Source of the DNA: Nostoc sp. 'Peltigera membranacea cyanobiont' 210A
GTDB lineage: Bacteria; Cyanobacteriota; Cyanobacteriia; Cyanobacteriales; Nostocaceae
NCBI RefSeq assembly: GCF_002246015.1
Contig: NZ_NOLJ01000010.1
Location: 68,378-132,377 of the forward strand
DNA length: 64,000 bases
Reading direction: 5' to 3'
Part shown: piece by piece, positions 28,408 through 37,617 of the stretch
Layout of the letters: each line of letters opens with the position of its first letter
How positions within the stretch are numbered: position 1 is the stretch's first letter
Notes under the pieces: model-generated
Database searches by the model: none
Told to the model about the DNA's origin: nothing
Seen by the model: only the letters and a program-made list of their open reading frames with translations
Position numbers and translations under genes: made by a program

Positions 28408-28731
28408 CTAACGCCAAAGCTTATTTTCTAAATCGCGCAATTGCCGCTCTAAACGGTCAATTCTACCCCTCAACTCGTCCACTTCTGACTGGCGAGCCAC
28501 CCCCAAATCCTGCATCATATTTCGCATTTGCCGTTGCATTTGCACATCGAAGTTTCCCTGTTCCGACTTTAACTGTTGGGCAATATCATCTATTACCGCC
28601 TTGGCTTGCTCAGGATTAAGCTTACCGTCTTTGACTAAATCATCGCTGACTTGCCGCAGTTTTTCTGCGACTATAGACGTTGTACCAAGACCCACCATCA
28701 TTAGCTGTTGCAACCAGTTGTTATTGTCCAT
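28408..28731 (-). CDS. Phasin-like helical protein
   Basis: A 107-residue, mostly helical and charged protein with a C-terminal coiled coil (SEVDELRGRIDRLERQLRDLE). Similar short proteins are annotated as phasin-like in cyanobacteria; phasins coat polyhydroxyalkanoate granules. Only the general helical pattern supports this, so function is tentative. Confidence 0.6.
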   Translation of the reverse strand: MDNNNWLQQLMMVGLGTTSIVAEKLRQVSDDLVKDGKLNPEQAKAVIDDIAQQLKSEQGNFDVQMQRQMRNMMQDLGVARQSEVDELRGRIDRLERQLRDLENKLWR

Positions 28732-29071
28732 ACTCCCTTCCTTTTATCTTATTAACCAGCCGACCCTTGCTCCTGAGTTTAGGCAATCAAGCTTCTTAAA
28801 GCGTAGTTATTCTAGCCTACAGCTCTATTTTGGCAAATTGGCAAGCACAAGGATAAGGATCGAAGGTCGTGATTATACAACTCTTCAAGTTTAAGGTTGC
28901 CCAAATTTACCTAATTTGCGATGTTATAGGCAATTCCCTATAAATTACAAAGCTCACACTCACCCCTGGCGGTGAATGTGAGTAGTTTATGGGAAGATTT
29001 TATCTAGAAGGAGGCACAAATTTAGACAACAGCGATCGCTGAATGTCTAAGATTGATCGTTAAAGGAGAAA
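28732..29071. other. Gene-free region
   Basis: Contains a hairpin at 28953-28982 with an 11-bp stem and one mismatch (CTCACACTCACC paired with GGTGAATGTGAG), with no following T-run. No coding frame was supported; the start of the phasin-like gene's promoter should be here. Confidence 0.45.
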
Positions 29072-29482
29072 TTAAATTTGTGTACGCCATTTCTGAAAAG
29101 CGATTTCGTAATCCTCTGATTTACTCTGATAAACACTCCACCAATGAAAAAATAATCCTAACCCCCATCCTAATACTGGAAAAATAGCCCAAAAATAACT
29201 AGGACTAGTGATTAAATTTAAGAGAATGAGGAATAAATTCACTGCTAGGAAAGAAACAAAGTGTGTCCAAAAGGCTCTGCGTCGGAAAGTATTAAATCTG
29301 TGTCGTAAACGTTCCTCTTCTTGTTGAGCCAACCACTTTTGTTCAGTCGCTTCCAAAATGTTAGAAGAAATACCTAACTCAGATGCCATTTCTAAAAGCT
29401 GTTCTCGTGAAAATTCACCTTTGTCTTTACGAGTGAGTGCTTTTTGCAAGATTTGTTCTACATCTTCTGAATCGTAAGTCAT
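29072..29482 (-). CDS. 2TM domain-containing protein
   Basis: A 136-residue protein with two adjacent transmembrane helices (about 71-88 and 95-117, separated by TSPSYFWAIF) and a C-terminal KWRTQI, as in the bacterial 2TM domain family. The N-terminal third is charged and helical (DVEQILQKALTRKDKGEFSR). Function unknown. AAGG precedes the start at a suitable distance. No clear partner. Confidence 0.75.
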   Translation of the reverse strand: MTYDSEDVEQILQKALTRKDKGEFSREQLLEMASELGISSNILEATEQKWLAQQEEERLRHRFNTFRRRAFWTHFVSFLAVNLFLILLNLITSPSYFWAIFPVLGWGLGLFFHWWSVYQSKSEDYEIAFQKWRTQI

Positions 29483-30001
29483 TTTAATTACCTTATAAGT
29501 TTGTGTGTAAATGCGCCTTTGATTTCACGAAATTATCAATCCGCTTCGTTCAATTCAATTAGCAAATGCATCCACATTTTGCACCCAATACTTAGTGATA
29601 TTCACAACACTATTATTTTCTCACAATTGATTTAGGGCTACTGTATTTGTCAATACCTCTATAATTGCTTTGATAAGAGCGATCGCTTTACGGCATTAAG
29701 CCAAACATTGTCATTATGGAGCAAAGGATTCTGGTAGAACAATTCCAGGTAAAAACCCAACTACATTTTGCTGCCTCAATCGAGTCAACATCGCTGAAAT
29801 CAATATTTTGAATTTCCAAAAATATTAAATTTAATGGAAGATTTAAGATATCAGCAGGGGTGTACGCTACCTAGTAGTCTGTCAAGTTTGATTTGATCGG
29901 TTCGGAGTTTGTGCTTTAGCACTAACTACAAACAATCCACACCCCTCAATTATTTCTTGACAGACTAGTAGATGGGAATGCGTCAATAGAGGACTTAATC
30001 A
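29483..30001. other. Gene-free region upstream of parA
   Basis: AT-rich, with one HIP1 octamer at about 29680 and a roughly 100-bp inverted-repeat element at 29871-29971. No gene seen. Confidence 0.5.
29871..29971. mobile_element. MITE-like element with 16-bp terminal inverted repeats
   Basis: CTAGTAGTCTGTCAAG at 29871-29886 is the inverse, with a single mismatch, of CTTGACAGACTAGTAG at 29956-29971. Internally GTGCTTTAGCAC forms a small hairpin. It lies 30 bp before the parA start and encodes nothing. Confidence 0.65.
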
Positions 30002-30886
30002 ATGGGATATGTAATTGCTACTGCCAATATGAAAGGTGGTGTAGGTAAAACCACCCTCACGGTCAACTTAGCTACCTGTTTAGCTAAAAATTATGGCAAG
30101 CGGGTGCTGGTTCTTGATTTAGACAGCCAAATTAGCGCCACACTCAGTTTGATGTCGCCTTTAGATTTTGCCAAGCTTCGTAAACAAAGTAAGACATTTA
30201 GGTATCTGATAGACGAAGTTATCAATCCAGATCCACAAGCAAAATTCACAATTCAAGATATTGTTCAATCCCAGGTTTGTAATCTTCCTGGACTAGATTT
30301 ATTACCAGGAGATATCGATTTATATGATGAATTTGTTGTTTCAGAAATGCTGCATCAGCAAGCAACTGCTTTAGGCGAACAGGACTTTGAAACGATTTGG
30401 AATCGCTTTGAAAGGGTCTTAATTAATAACATCTTAAAACCAGTACGTCAAGAATATGATTTTATCCTTCTCGATTGCGCCCCTGGCTATAATCTATTGA
30501 CTCGTAGTGCTTTAGCCGCCAGCGATTTCTACATACTTCCTGCTAAACCCGAACCATTATCTGTAGTGGGTATTCAACTGCTAGAAAGACGGATTGCCCA
30601 ATTAAAAGATAGTCACGGACATGAAACCAAGATAAATATAAAAATGCTGGGAATTGTATTTAGTATGTCCAGCGCTAACCTGCTCACTGGTAGATACTAT
30701 AAACAAGTAATGCACCGCGTTGTCGAAGATTTTGGTGTCGATAAAATTTGTAAGGTACAAATACCGGTTGATGTCAATGTTGCTAAAGCTGTTGATAGTT
30801 TTATGCCAGCTGTTTTAAATGCTCCTCAATCAGCAGGTTCAAAAGCTTTCTTGCAATTAACTCAGGAGTTGTTGCAAAAGTTATAA
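30002..30886 (+). CDS. ParA-family ATPase
   Basis: A 294-residue Walker-type ATPase with the deviant Walker A KGGVGKTT (residues 12-19), Walker A' LVLDLDSQ, Walker B FILLDCAPG and a ParA-type PAKPEPLSVVG. Such proteins partition plasmids, chromosomes or large protein complexes. There is no parB-like gene next to it; the next gene is a GGDEF/EAL protein 425 bp away. The role is therefore open, cargo positioning being an alternative to DNA segregation. A MITE-like element lies just upstream. Confidence 0.9.
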   Translation: MGYVIATANMKGGVGKTTLTVNLATCLAKNYGKRVLVLDLDSQISATLSLMSPLDFAKLRKQSKTFRYLIDEVINPDPQAKFTIQDIVQSQVCNLPGLDLLPGDIDLYDEFVVSEMLHQQATALGEQDFETIWNRFERVLINNILKPVRQEYDFILLDCAPGYNLLTRSALAASDFYILPAKPEPLSVVGIQLLERRIAQLKDSHGHETKINIKMLGIVFSMSSANLLTGRYYKQVMHRVVEDFGVDKICKVQIPVDVNVAKAVDSFMPAVLNAPQSAGSKAFLQLTQELLQKL

Positions 30887-31311
30887 CCCTACTGAATCAT
30901 TGATGAATAAAATGATTTCTGATTTATTAAATTAGAAATATGAATGTAAAGACGCAGCAATGCTACGTCTTTACAAGGGTTTCAGGCAATAAATAATTAA
31001 TTTCTGAATCTGTCTATTAAATTAGTCCGAAAATCTGAACCTTTCGATTTTCACAAAGGTCTGAAGAAAGAGAATTTCTATTTACTCCGCGAGAAACAAG
31101 CTACGTGGAAGAAATCTCAAATCCCAAAGCTAAAATTCTTTATTGAAGAAAAATACTTTAGGTATGGAGTAAATCTAAAATCTAAAATCTAAAATTCACA
31201 ATTGAGTGACAAATGAGTTATCCTTTTCTAAAGTTCAGCAGTTATACGGAAGCTATAATCGGTGAGATTCAGCTATTGAGTGAAAAGGTCAGTAAATCTC
31301 ACTAAGAAACA
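30887..31311. other. Gene-free region with hairpin and short tandem repeat
   Basis: A near-palindrome at 30946-30974 (GTAAAGACGCAGC with GCTACGTCTTTAC, one mismatch, loop of three) follows parA; it belongs to a dispersed repeat type but could serve as a transcript end. At about 31171-31190 there are three AAATCTA-type heptamers. No gene supported. Confidence 0.5.
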
Positions 31312-34300
31312 ATGGTTAGTAACGATTTTGCACGGGCGGACAACAATCAGCACTTGCTAATGCGCCTACCACGGACTCTAAGTTATCTCGAAACCTGGGG
31401 CTTTGGATTAACTGGTCATGTTGGATGGATTGGTACTGCCCCCATCATTCATGCAGCGTTAGGGCCGAAAGCTATCTTAGTTTGGTTTTTTGGCACGATT
31501 ATTTCCTTCTTGCTTAACTTGCAGGTAAAAAGTCTAGGTAGGCATTGGTCAGATGTTGCTGGAGGAACACCAAACTATACCACAAGGCTATTAAAGAACT
31601 TCCCTGGCTTAGGTCGTTACGTAGCATTAGGATACTTTTTTAGCTGGGCAGCAGCACCAGCACTGTATGCAATTATTCTCACCAACCTAATTAAAGTCAA
31701 TTTTGAAACATTAGGTATTTCTTGTCCAGAAACTTTCTTAAAAATCTTATTTACAGCGATTCCATTTATTTTAGCGTTCAGTGGCACCCGTGCTTTGGCG
31801 CTTCTACATTTATTTTTTGTATTCCCAGCGATTTTATTACTGTTATTGTTTTGTGTTCAAGGTGTATTATGGTTAGCCTTTTCATCTCCTAGTTTTCAAT
31901 TTCCCGCAACTAGCACACATAGCCTAAGCTTTGAAGAATGGACAAAGTGGTTTTTTCTAGCTAGCTATTCAATTTACGCTTGTGAAACCACTTCTTCTTT
32001 TGTTGCTGATAGTCGCCACCCATATAAAACGTTAAAGTTTTTAACCGTAGCTGCTTGGTTAATTCCTCCGGTATTTCTAGGTGGTTCTTGGGTATTAATG
32101 TGTTCTGCTCCAAATTCAATAATACCTGACGATGTGTTCTTAAATCTGGTAGCGGCTTCTAAACCTTTTTGGGGTGAATTTGCCCCCTTTCTAGTAACAC
32201 TTCTGATTACTATCTCTTGCCTTCTTAGTTCTGCAACAGCAGTTTCTAACTCTCCTCGGATATTATATCAGCTTGCTTTAGACAGACAGCTTGCTCCTAT
32301 ATTTGCATTAGTTTCCCGTCAAGGTGTCCTTGGCCCTGCTATTTTAGTTACCTTTCTCCTCAGTTTGCTTTGTCTAAATTTAGGAAATATATCTCAACTT
32401 GTCACAGTAGCAGGCACTTGTTATCTCATGTCTATTATGGGTCTACATCTGGGATTATGGATGTGTCGTGGCAAACCATACGTGTTATGGCCTTGGTGGT
32501 CACTTGGTTTTTTCTTGGTCGAAGCGGTAGTTCTAATAGTGGGAGGTTTAGCTTGGAACTGGAGAGATTTCTTAGTGGGATTATTATTACCCATTATTTT
32601 GACAATTGGAGATTTAGTTCTAAGGCGGTTAAGATTTGCGCCATTACACCCAAATTGGTGGACACAGCGTTACGATACTAAGTCTAGTAGAAATAATCCA
32701 GATTTTGTAGTATTACAAGTGATTGTTTTAGTATCATTGATTTGTATTACTGCCACAATCAGTTGGGTTATTCGCGATTTTTTAGATAGACTTTCTAGTA
32801 ATCCTCAACATTCTTTTCTAGCGATTTTATTAGTGACGCTTTCTTTTACAGGGGTTGCGATCGCTTGTTGGACAACCTTACCACAAATCATTGCTATTGA
32901 TGAAGCACGCAAACAAGCAAGAAACCTATTTATCACTACTCTCGATACCGTTCCTGATACTGTTTTAGTATTAGATGAAGACGGAACAATTTCTCAGACA
33001 AATGCTGCTGCTGAAGAATTATTTCAAACAAGTATTCAGCAGTTACTTGGGCAAAAGTTGAATCAGCTTCTAATATGCTATCGCGGTAAACCGGAGCAAT
33101 GGTCTACTAGGAGTGAGCAAAGCTTGAAAATTAACCAAGGTTTGCGAATTGTTGAATCGACGATTTCACAGCCATTTAATTCTCTGCTACGGGAGTATAT
33201 TGTGATTGTTCGTGATATCACTAAACGAAAGCTAGCAGAGGAAGAATTAGGCCAGTATCGTTATCAGCTTGAGCAGCTGGTGCTAGAACGCACTATTGAA
33301 CTGATTAGAGTTAATCAACAACTTCAACAAGACATTGTTAAACGTCAAGAAGCACAAGAACAATTACTGCACAATAGTCTTCATGATGGGCTAACTGGAT
33401 TACCTAATCAACGATTATTTATGGAGCGGGTGCAGCAGGCAATAGAACAGGGTAAACAGCAAAATAATTATTTATTTGCTGTACTCTTCTTAGACCTAGA
33501 CCGCTTTAAAGTTGTTAATGACAGCCTTGGACATCTACTAGGAAATCAACTTTTGATTGCAATTTCTCATCGGCTCAAGTCAGTTCTGCGAGGCGGAGAC
33601 ATAGTTGCTCGTTTTGGCGGAGATGAGTTCACAATCTTAATTGACGAAATTGAAGATATTAACACTGCAATACAGGTGGCCGAGCGAATTAAAAAGGTGC
33701 TAGCTTTGCCATTTCAATTAAATGAACATCGGGTGTTTACTAATGTTAGTATTGGCATTGCTTTAAGTAGAGCAGATTATGAGCAAGCAGCGCAGATTCT
33801 ACGCGATGCTGATGTGGCAATGTATTGTGCTAAATCACTTGGTAAGGCACGTTATGAGGTTTTTGATCCAAAGATGCACGAGGGTGCAGCTTTACTCTTA
33901 GAATTAGAAACTGCTCTGCGAAATGCGCTGCTCAAGCAAGAAGAATTTCGCCTTGATTACCAGCCAATTGTTTCACTAACAACTGGCAAAATTATTGGAT
34001 TTGAGGCACTGATACGTTGGTATCACCCAGAACGAGGACTTATTTCCCCTCAAGATTTTATTCCCCTGGCTGAGGAAACTGGAATGATTGTTAGTATCGG
34101 GCAATGGGTGCTTTATGAAGCCTGTCACCAAATGCACAAATGGCATAAACAATTTCCTACCTCACAACCTTTGACGATTAGCGTAAATTTTTCTGGTAAA
34201 CAAATCACACAACCTGATGTGTTTAAACAGGTTAAACATATTTTGCAGCAAACTGGACTGGAGCCATGCTGTTTGAAATTGGAGATTACTGAAAGCTTGT

Positions 34301-34695
34301 TGATGGATAATTTTGAATTAGCTACCACTGTGCTTTCACAGTTAACAGCGCTGAATGTTGAAATGCACATGGATGATTTTGGAACTGGCTATTCATCCTT
34401 AAGTTATCTACATCGCCTACCAATCAAAACCATTAAGATTGACCGCTCTTTTGTCACCAGTATAGGTAGTCGAGGAGAAAACTTAGAAATTATTCGAGCG
34501 ATTGTGACATTAGCCCATAATTTAAATATGTCTGTAACAGCAGAAGGCATAGAAACTGTAGACCAATTAGCACAATTGAAGGCTTTACAATGTGATTATG
34601 GGCAAGGGTATTTTTTCTTACCACCTATGGAACAGGCAGAAGTAGAAATACTACTTGCTGCTAATTTGTGCGGAAAAAACTTTTTAAAAAGATAA
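31312..34695 (+). CDS. APC-type permease fused to PAS-GGDEF-EAL (c-di-GMP enzyme)
   Basis: A 1127-residue fusion. Residues about 25-520 form 12-14 hydrophobic helices resembling an amino-acid/polyamine permease (LETWGFGLTGHVGWIG near the start, SSFVADSRHPYKTLKF). After a short linker come a PAS-like domain (about 537-640: VPDTVLVLDEDGTI), a coiled coil, a GGDEF domain with intact RFGGDEF (767-773) and an EAL domain with GFEALIRW, LEITESLLMDN, MDDFGTGYSSLSYL and TAEGIET. Both c-di-GMP synthesis and degradation motifs are retained. The transporter part may be a sensor for an amino acid or related compound that controls c-di-GMP, an inference. An opposite histidine-decarboxylase-like gene follows. 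Confidence 0.93.
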   Translation: MVSNDFARADNNQHLLMRLPRTLSYLETWGFGLTGHVGWIGTAPIIHAALGPKAILVWFFGTIISFLLNLQVKSLGRHWSDVAGGTPNYTTRLLKNFPGLGRYVALGYFFSWAAAPALYAIILTNLIKVNFETLGISCPETFLKILFTAIPFILAFSGTRALALLHLFFVFPAILLLLLFCVQGVLWLAFSSPSFQFPATSTHSLSFEEWTKWFFLASYSIYACETTSSFVADSRHPYKTLKFLTVAAWLIPPVFLGGSWVLMCSAPNSIIPDDVFLNLVAASKPFWGEFAPFLVTLLITISCLLSSATAVSNSPRILYQLALDRQLAPIFALVSRQGVLGPAILVTFLLSLLCLNLGNISQLVTVAGTCYLMSIMGLHLGLWMCRGKPYVLWPWWSLGFFLVEAVVLIVGGLAWNWRDFLVGLLLPIILTIGDLVLRRLRFAPLHPNWWTQRYDTKSSRNNPDFVVLQVIVLVSLICITATISWVIRDFLDRLSSNPQHSFLAILLVTLSFTGVAIACWTTLPQIIAIDEARKQARNLFITTLDTVPDTVLVLDEDGTISQTNAAAEELFQTSIQQLLGQKLNQLLICYRGKPEQWSTRSEQSLKINQGLRIVESTISQPFNSLLREYIVIVRDITKRKLAEEELGQYRYQLEQLVLERTIELIRVNQQLQQDIVKRQEAQEQLLHNSLHDGLTGLPNQRLFMERVQQAIEQGKQQNNYLFAVLFLDLDRFKVVNDSLGHLLGNQLLIAISHRLKSVLRGGDIVARFGGDEFTILIDEIEDINTAIQVAERIKKVLALPFQLNEHRVFTNVSIGIALSRADYEQAAQILRDADVAMYCAKSLGKARYEVFDPKMHEGAALLLELETALRNALLKQEEFRLDYQPIVSLTTGKIIGFEALIRWYHPERGLISPQDFIPLAEETGMIVSIGQWVLYEACHQMHKWHKQFPTSQPLTISVNFSGKQITQPDVFKQVKHILQQTGLEPCCLKLEITESLLMDNFELATTVLSQLTALNVEMHMDDFGTGYSSLSYLHRLPIKTIKIDRSFVTSIGSRGENLEIIRAIVTLAHNLNMSVTAEGIETVDQLAQLKALQCDYGQGYFFLPPMEQAEVEILLAANLCGKNFLKR

Positions 34696-34769
34696 AATCT
34701 TGGGAGCAAATTCTGTTTAGAGAAACACTTTGTCAAACTGGGCAATAAATTTCACTTGACAATCTATTT

Positions 34770-35921
34770 TTAGTGTAGCGCTGATTGTAGCTGGAAATTC
34801 TCTACGTTATCAAGTAACCCTTCTTCTAACAAAAGTTCGTTAACAAAAGTATCAATTTTGTGCCGATCGATATTTTGCATGACTACAATGTGTACCCAGT
34901 TTTCATAAATCGCTAACTGCCACTTTTTAATTAATCTTTGAGAAGGTTTTTGAAACACTACGGTATTAGAAAATTTATTGAGCATACATGGATATTCTCT
35001 GATTTTAAGTTGTTGGAAAAGATATTGGGCATTAGCTATACAGGTCTTTGCTTCTTTTGCTAATCCATCATAACCTCTTGTTTGTATTGCATACCAGAGA
35101 ATCAGAGGGGTATGACCGTTTCTAGAACCCAGGATTGTTGTATCTGATGAACCAATATATTCAATTTCTGTTTCAACTTTTTCTACCCATTTTTTCTTGG
35201 TTAAAACTACACCGCAAGGTAAGGGAGAACCAATGAATTTAGCAGAAATAGCTATACTATCTATGGGTTTTTGAAAGTTAACTTGTGGAGCGCCATCTAA
35301 AAAGGGTAATATTAATCCTGAAAGGGCGGCATCACAATGAATGTAGTAATCTTTAATCTGATTGCGTTCTAAGATTTCGAGAACTTTGTCTAAGTTATCA
35401 ATTGCACCTTTGACAGTAGTCCCAATATTCAAATTGACGATCGCAGGATAATTTCGATTTTCGCTAATGAGTTGTTCAAAATGTTCATAATTCATCTCTC
35501 CATTAATTTGTGAGTTAACAACATTATGTTGAATGCGGAATAGTTTTGCTGCTTTTGGTATGGAGTAATGAGAGTCTTGTGATGAGTAAAGAATGCCATC
35601 GGGATAGATTTCTCTTGCTAAGAATATTCCATATAAATTACCTTCAGTTCCGCCAGCAGTAACATAACCCCAAAACTCATTTTCTGGAATTTTATAGAGT
35701 TGGGCAAAAAAAGATAATACTTCTTGCTCAAACTTACGAGAATGGAGACCAAAATCTGGTTCAATATATGGATCTCCAGCATTATTTAACAGAAGATTGA
35801 AAAATTTGCCGATCGCACTGTAATCACAACTTAAATTATATGGATAGCCTGCGTGAAGCTGCGATCGCTGTTCTATTTGCAGCAGAAAATCAGCCAATTC
35901 CTTAGCGACTTTATTTGACAT
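34770..35921 (-). CDS. PLP-dependent decarboxylase, histidine-decarboxylase-like, with altered PLP motif
   Basis: A 383-residue group II PLP decarboxylase closest in pattern to histidine decarboxylase (TAGGTEGN; SQDSHYSIPKAAKL with the PLP-stacking His118; YIHCDAALSGLILPF with Asp197; SPLPCGVVL). The lysine segment reads DSIAISAKFIGSP; family members normally have SxHK, so the His before the PLP lysine is missing and the segment is one residue short. The lysine (Lys228) remains. It may still decarboxylate histidine to histamine, or have another activity. Convergent with the permease-GGDEF-EAL gene; the two end 74 bp apart. Confidence 0.82.
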   Translation of the reverse strand: MSNKVAKELADFLLQIEQRSQLHAGYPYNLSCDYSAIGKFFNLLLNNAGDPYIEPDFGLHSRKFEQEVLSFFAQLYKIPENEFWGYVTAGGTEGNLYGIFLAREIYPDGILYSSQDSHYSIPKAAKLFRIQHNVVNSQINGEMNYEHFEQLISENRNYPAIVNLNIGTTVKGAIDNLDKVLEILERNQIKDYYIHCDAALSGLILPFLDGAPQVNFQKPIDSIAISAKFIGSPLPCGVVLTKKKWVEKVETEIEYIGSSDTTILGSRNGHTPLILWYAIQTRGYDGLAKEAKTCIANAQYLFQQLKIREYPCMLNKFSNTVVFQKPSQRLIKKWQLAIYENWVHIVVMQNIDRHKIDTFVNELLLEEGLLDNVENFQLQSALH

Positions 35922-36251
35922 ATCTTTGTATCTCTTAAATTTTAATTGAGTTAATGGATGTTTTAAACTACATTCTACGTATTAATCCATACCTTTAGAT
36001 TTTCTTAATAATCTATCGTTTTGGCTCTTTAACTGAAGATAATACAGTGAAAATACTGATAAATATTCAGTAATAATACCCAAATATTTTCTACAAAAGT
36101 ATATTATACTTAGAACTTCTGCATAATACGAGATAACCATAATGCGTATTACGTAAAATATCTTTTCAGTCGTTGACTGCAACCTGATTTAATCACATAT
36201 TTAACTTTGTGCCAGTTGCGTAATTTCTGGGAATGACTAGGCTATACAAGC

Positions 36252-36273
36252 GAAGTCCGCTTATGCGGACTTC
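36252..36273. repeat. Hairpin GAAGTCCGC-TTAT-GCGGACTTC
   Basis: Perfect 9-bp stem with four-base loop. There is no gene immediately on either side and no T-run, so terminator function is unlikely. Confidence 0.5.
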
Positions 36274-36441
36274 ATCAAGCTAAAAAGACATTTCCAGAAA
36301 TTAAAGTACAAAATGCAGGATTCGCCCATCAAAGATAAAAAGTTTCTACTTCCTTGTTCCTGCCTAAAAACCTGTAGCTTTGTACTTCATATAAAACAAA
36401 ACTGCTGTAAGGGACTTCTAAATAAAAAAATACTCAACTAC

Positions 36442-36662
36442 TTAACCTGAGTTCGGGTTAAAGATAAGTAGGTAAAAGCCACTCCAGTTGAAGGCTAGGT
36501 TTCTTAGGTTGATGACAATAAGCGATTAATCCACAAAGAACGTTAACGCAAAAATTAACGGGACTAAACAAAGCATCTAAACTAAACATAGGACAGGTTA
36601 CTGAATTTATTGTTATTTTCAGCTTACTACCTGTCCTTTTCCTTATCCCGAACTCAGGTTAA
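36442..36662 (-). mobile_element. MITE derived from an IS982-family insertion sequence
   Basis: A 221-bp element bounded by perfect 16-bp terminal inverted repeats TTAACCTGAGTTCGGG. Its interior encodes, on the minus strand, the beginning and the end of a transposase with the middle removed (see the pseudogene entry). Ends may be uncertain by 2-4 bases because of the palindromic TTAA. Confidence 0.78.
36458..36589 (-). pseudogene. Internally deleted IS982-type transposase (43 codons)
   Basis: Begins MFSLDALF, the usual N-terminus of IS982 transposases, and then passes directly to NFCVNVLCGLIAYCHQPKKP, close to their C-terminus. The roughly 250 residues that hold the catalytic acids are gone, so it can move only if a full-length relative supplies the transposase. 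Confidence 0.7.
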
Positions 36663-36812
36663 TTAATTTCTTTAATTACGAACTATGAATTAATAATTAT
36701 GAATTATATTGAGGGGGGTTCCAAATTATCATTGAGAACATTCTGCTAAATTTTTCTTAGCGTAATTACAATCAAAATAAATTAAAGCTTCTCTACTAGT
36801 GAGGATATCGTA

Positions 36813-36832
36813 AGACGCGATAAATCGCGTCT
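36813..36832. repeat. Palindromic repeat AGACGCGATAAATCGCGTCT
   Basis: Third location of the AGACGCGAT-TAA-ATCGCGTCT family, here in the IS982-MITE neighbourhood. Confidence 0.7.
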
Positions 36833-36924
36833 CTACAAGCGTCATCGATCGCACTATTTATCAATTTTCTTGATTAAATAGCTGAAAACTGCTGTCAGTA
36901 AATTCTTCTAGAAAAGAGTCTGAT

Positions 36925-37617
36925 TCATTCTCCAGAGGTTTGAAAAACTGGCTGTGCTGCTCTATTTGGGGTGCCGGAAAACACGAATAACTGTTGATTC
37001 TCTGGTAAAGCTGAACCTTCACCGAGATAACGATGAAGTCCTACTGCCATATCTCCTGTAGGAGTGAGTTTAAAACTAACTTCTTCAAATTCAGCTTCAC
37101 GCAAAAGTTTGCGGACAGTATCAGAATGGTGAATACCCTTAGTGTCTCCACGAGTCCAAATGATCGAGGAACCTTTTTTACTTAATAAACTTAGGTTCCG
37201 AAGTAAGCGATTCAGTTCAACTTCGTCAGCGAGATTGCCAAATATACCACACACAATCACAATGTCTGCTGGCACTGCTCCTGCATAGTTGGAGGAATTT
37301 GTTGCATCGCCATTAACAAACTCAATTTGCTTTGCCAAACCAGCTGATTCTATAGCTAGTTTTCCACGTTCAACTAACTTCGGGTCTAGTTCAACGAGTC
37401 GTGCGTACACATCTTTTGCACGGGAGTGCTTTGATAGCGTTCCCAATAAATCCCTCCCATCACCCGCGCAAACACTGACTACACGAATGATTCCCGGTAA
37501 AGATGCATCCAAGCTATGAGAAATATATTCCCGAACAATTTGCAGTCGCTGCTGCAATTTTGGTTCACTATTGTAGAGATCGTGCCATTCAAACCAGTCT
37601 TTTGGCATAAGGGGCAA
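36925..37617 (-). CDS. Class I SAM-dependent methyltransferase family protein
   Basis: A 230-residue protein with a Rossmann fold: VVSVCAGDGRDLLGTL is motif I with the glycine-rich loop, VELDPKLVERGK follows with the acidic ribose-binding end, and ADIVIVCGIFGNL is motif IV-like. It is preceded by a WFEWHDLY segment typical of this small uncharacterised family. Substrate unknown, no obvious partner; the neighbour flavodoxin is on the other strand. Confidence 0.78.
   Translation of the reverse strand: MPLMPKDWFEWHDLYNSEPKLQQRLQIVREYISHSLDASLPGIIRVVSVCAGDGRDLLGTLSKHSRAKDVYARLVELDPKLVERGKLAIESAGLAKQIEFVNGDATNSSNYAGAVPADIVIVCGIFGNLADEVELNRLLRNLSLLSKKGSSIIWTRGDTKGIHHSDTVRKLLREAEFEEVSFKLTPTGDMAVGLHRYLGEGSALPENQQLFVFSGTPNRAAQPVFQTSGE

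Larger units (their letters stand above)
35922..36924. other. Gene-free region containing an IS982-derived MITE and hairpins
   Basis: About 1 kb. It holds a strong hairpin (36252-36273, GAAGTCCGC with GCGGACTTC), the MITE at 36442-36662, and the palindrome AGACGCGATAAATCGCGTCT at 36813-36832. A 66-codon frame at 35982-36182 (minus) is unsupported. The rest is AT-rich. Confidence 0.55.

Noticed and set aside
35982..36182. 66-codon minus-strand frame
   Set aside because: AT-rich, no features, likely chance frame.
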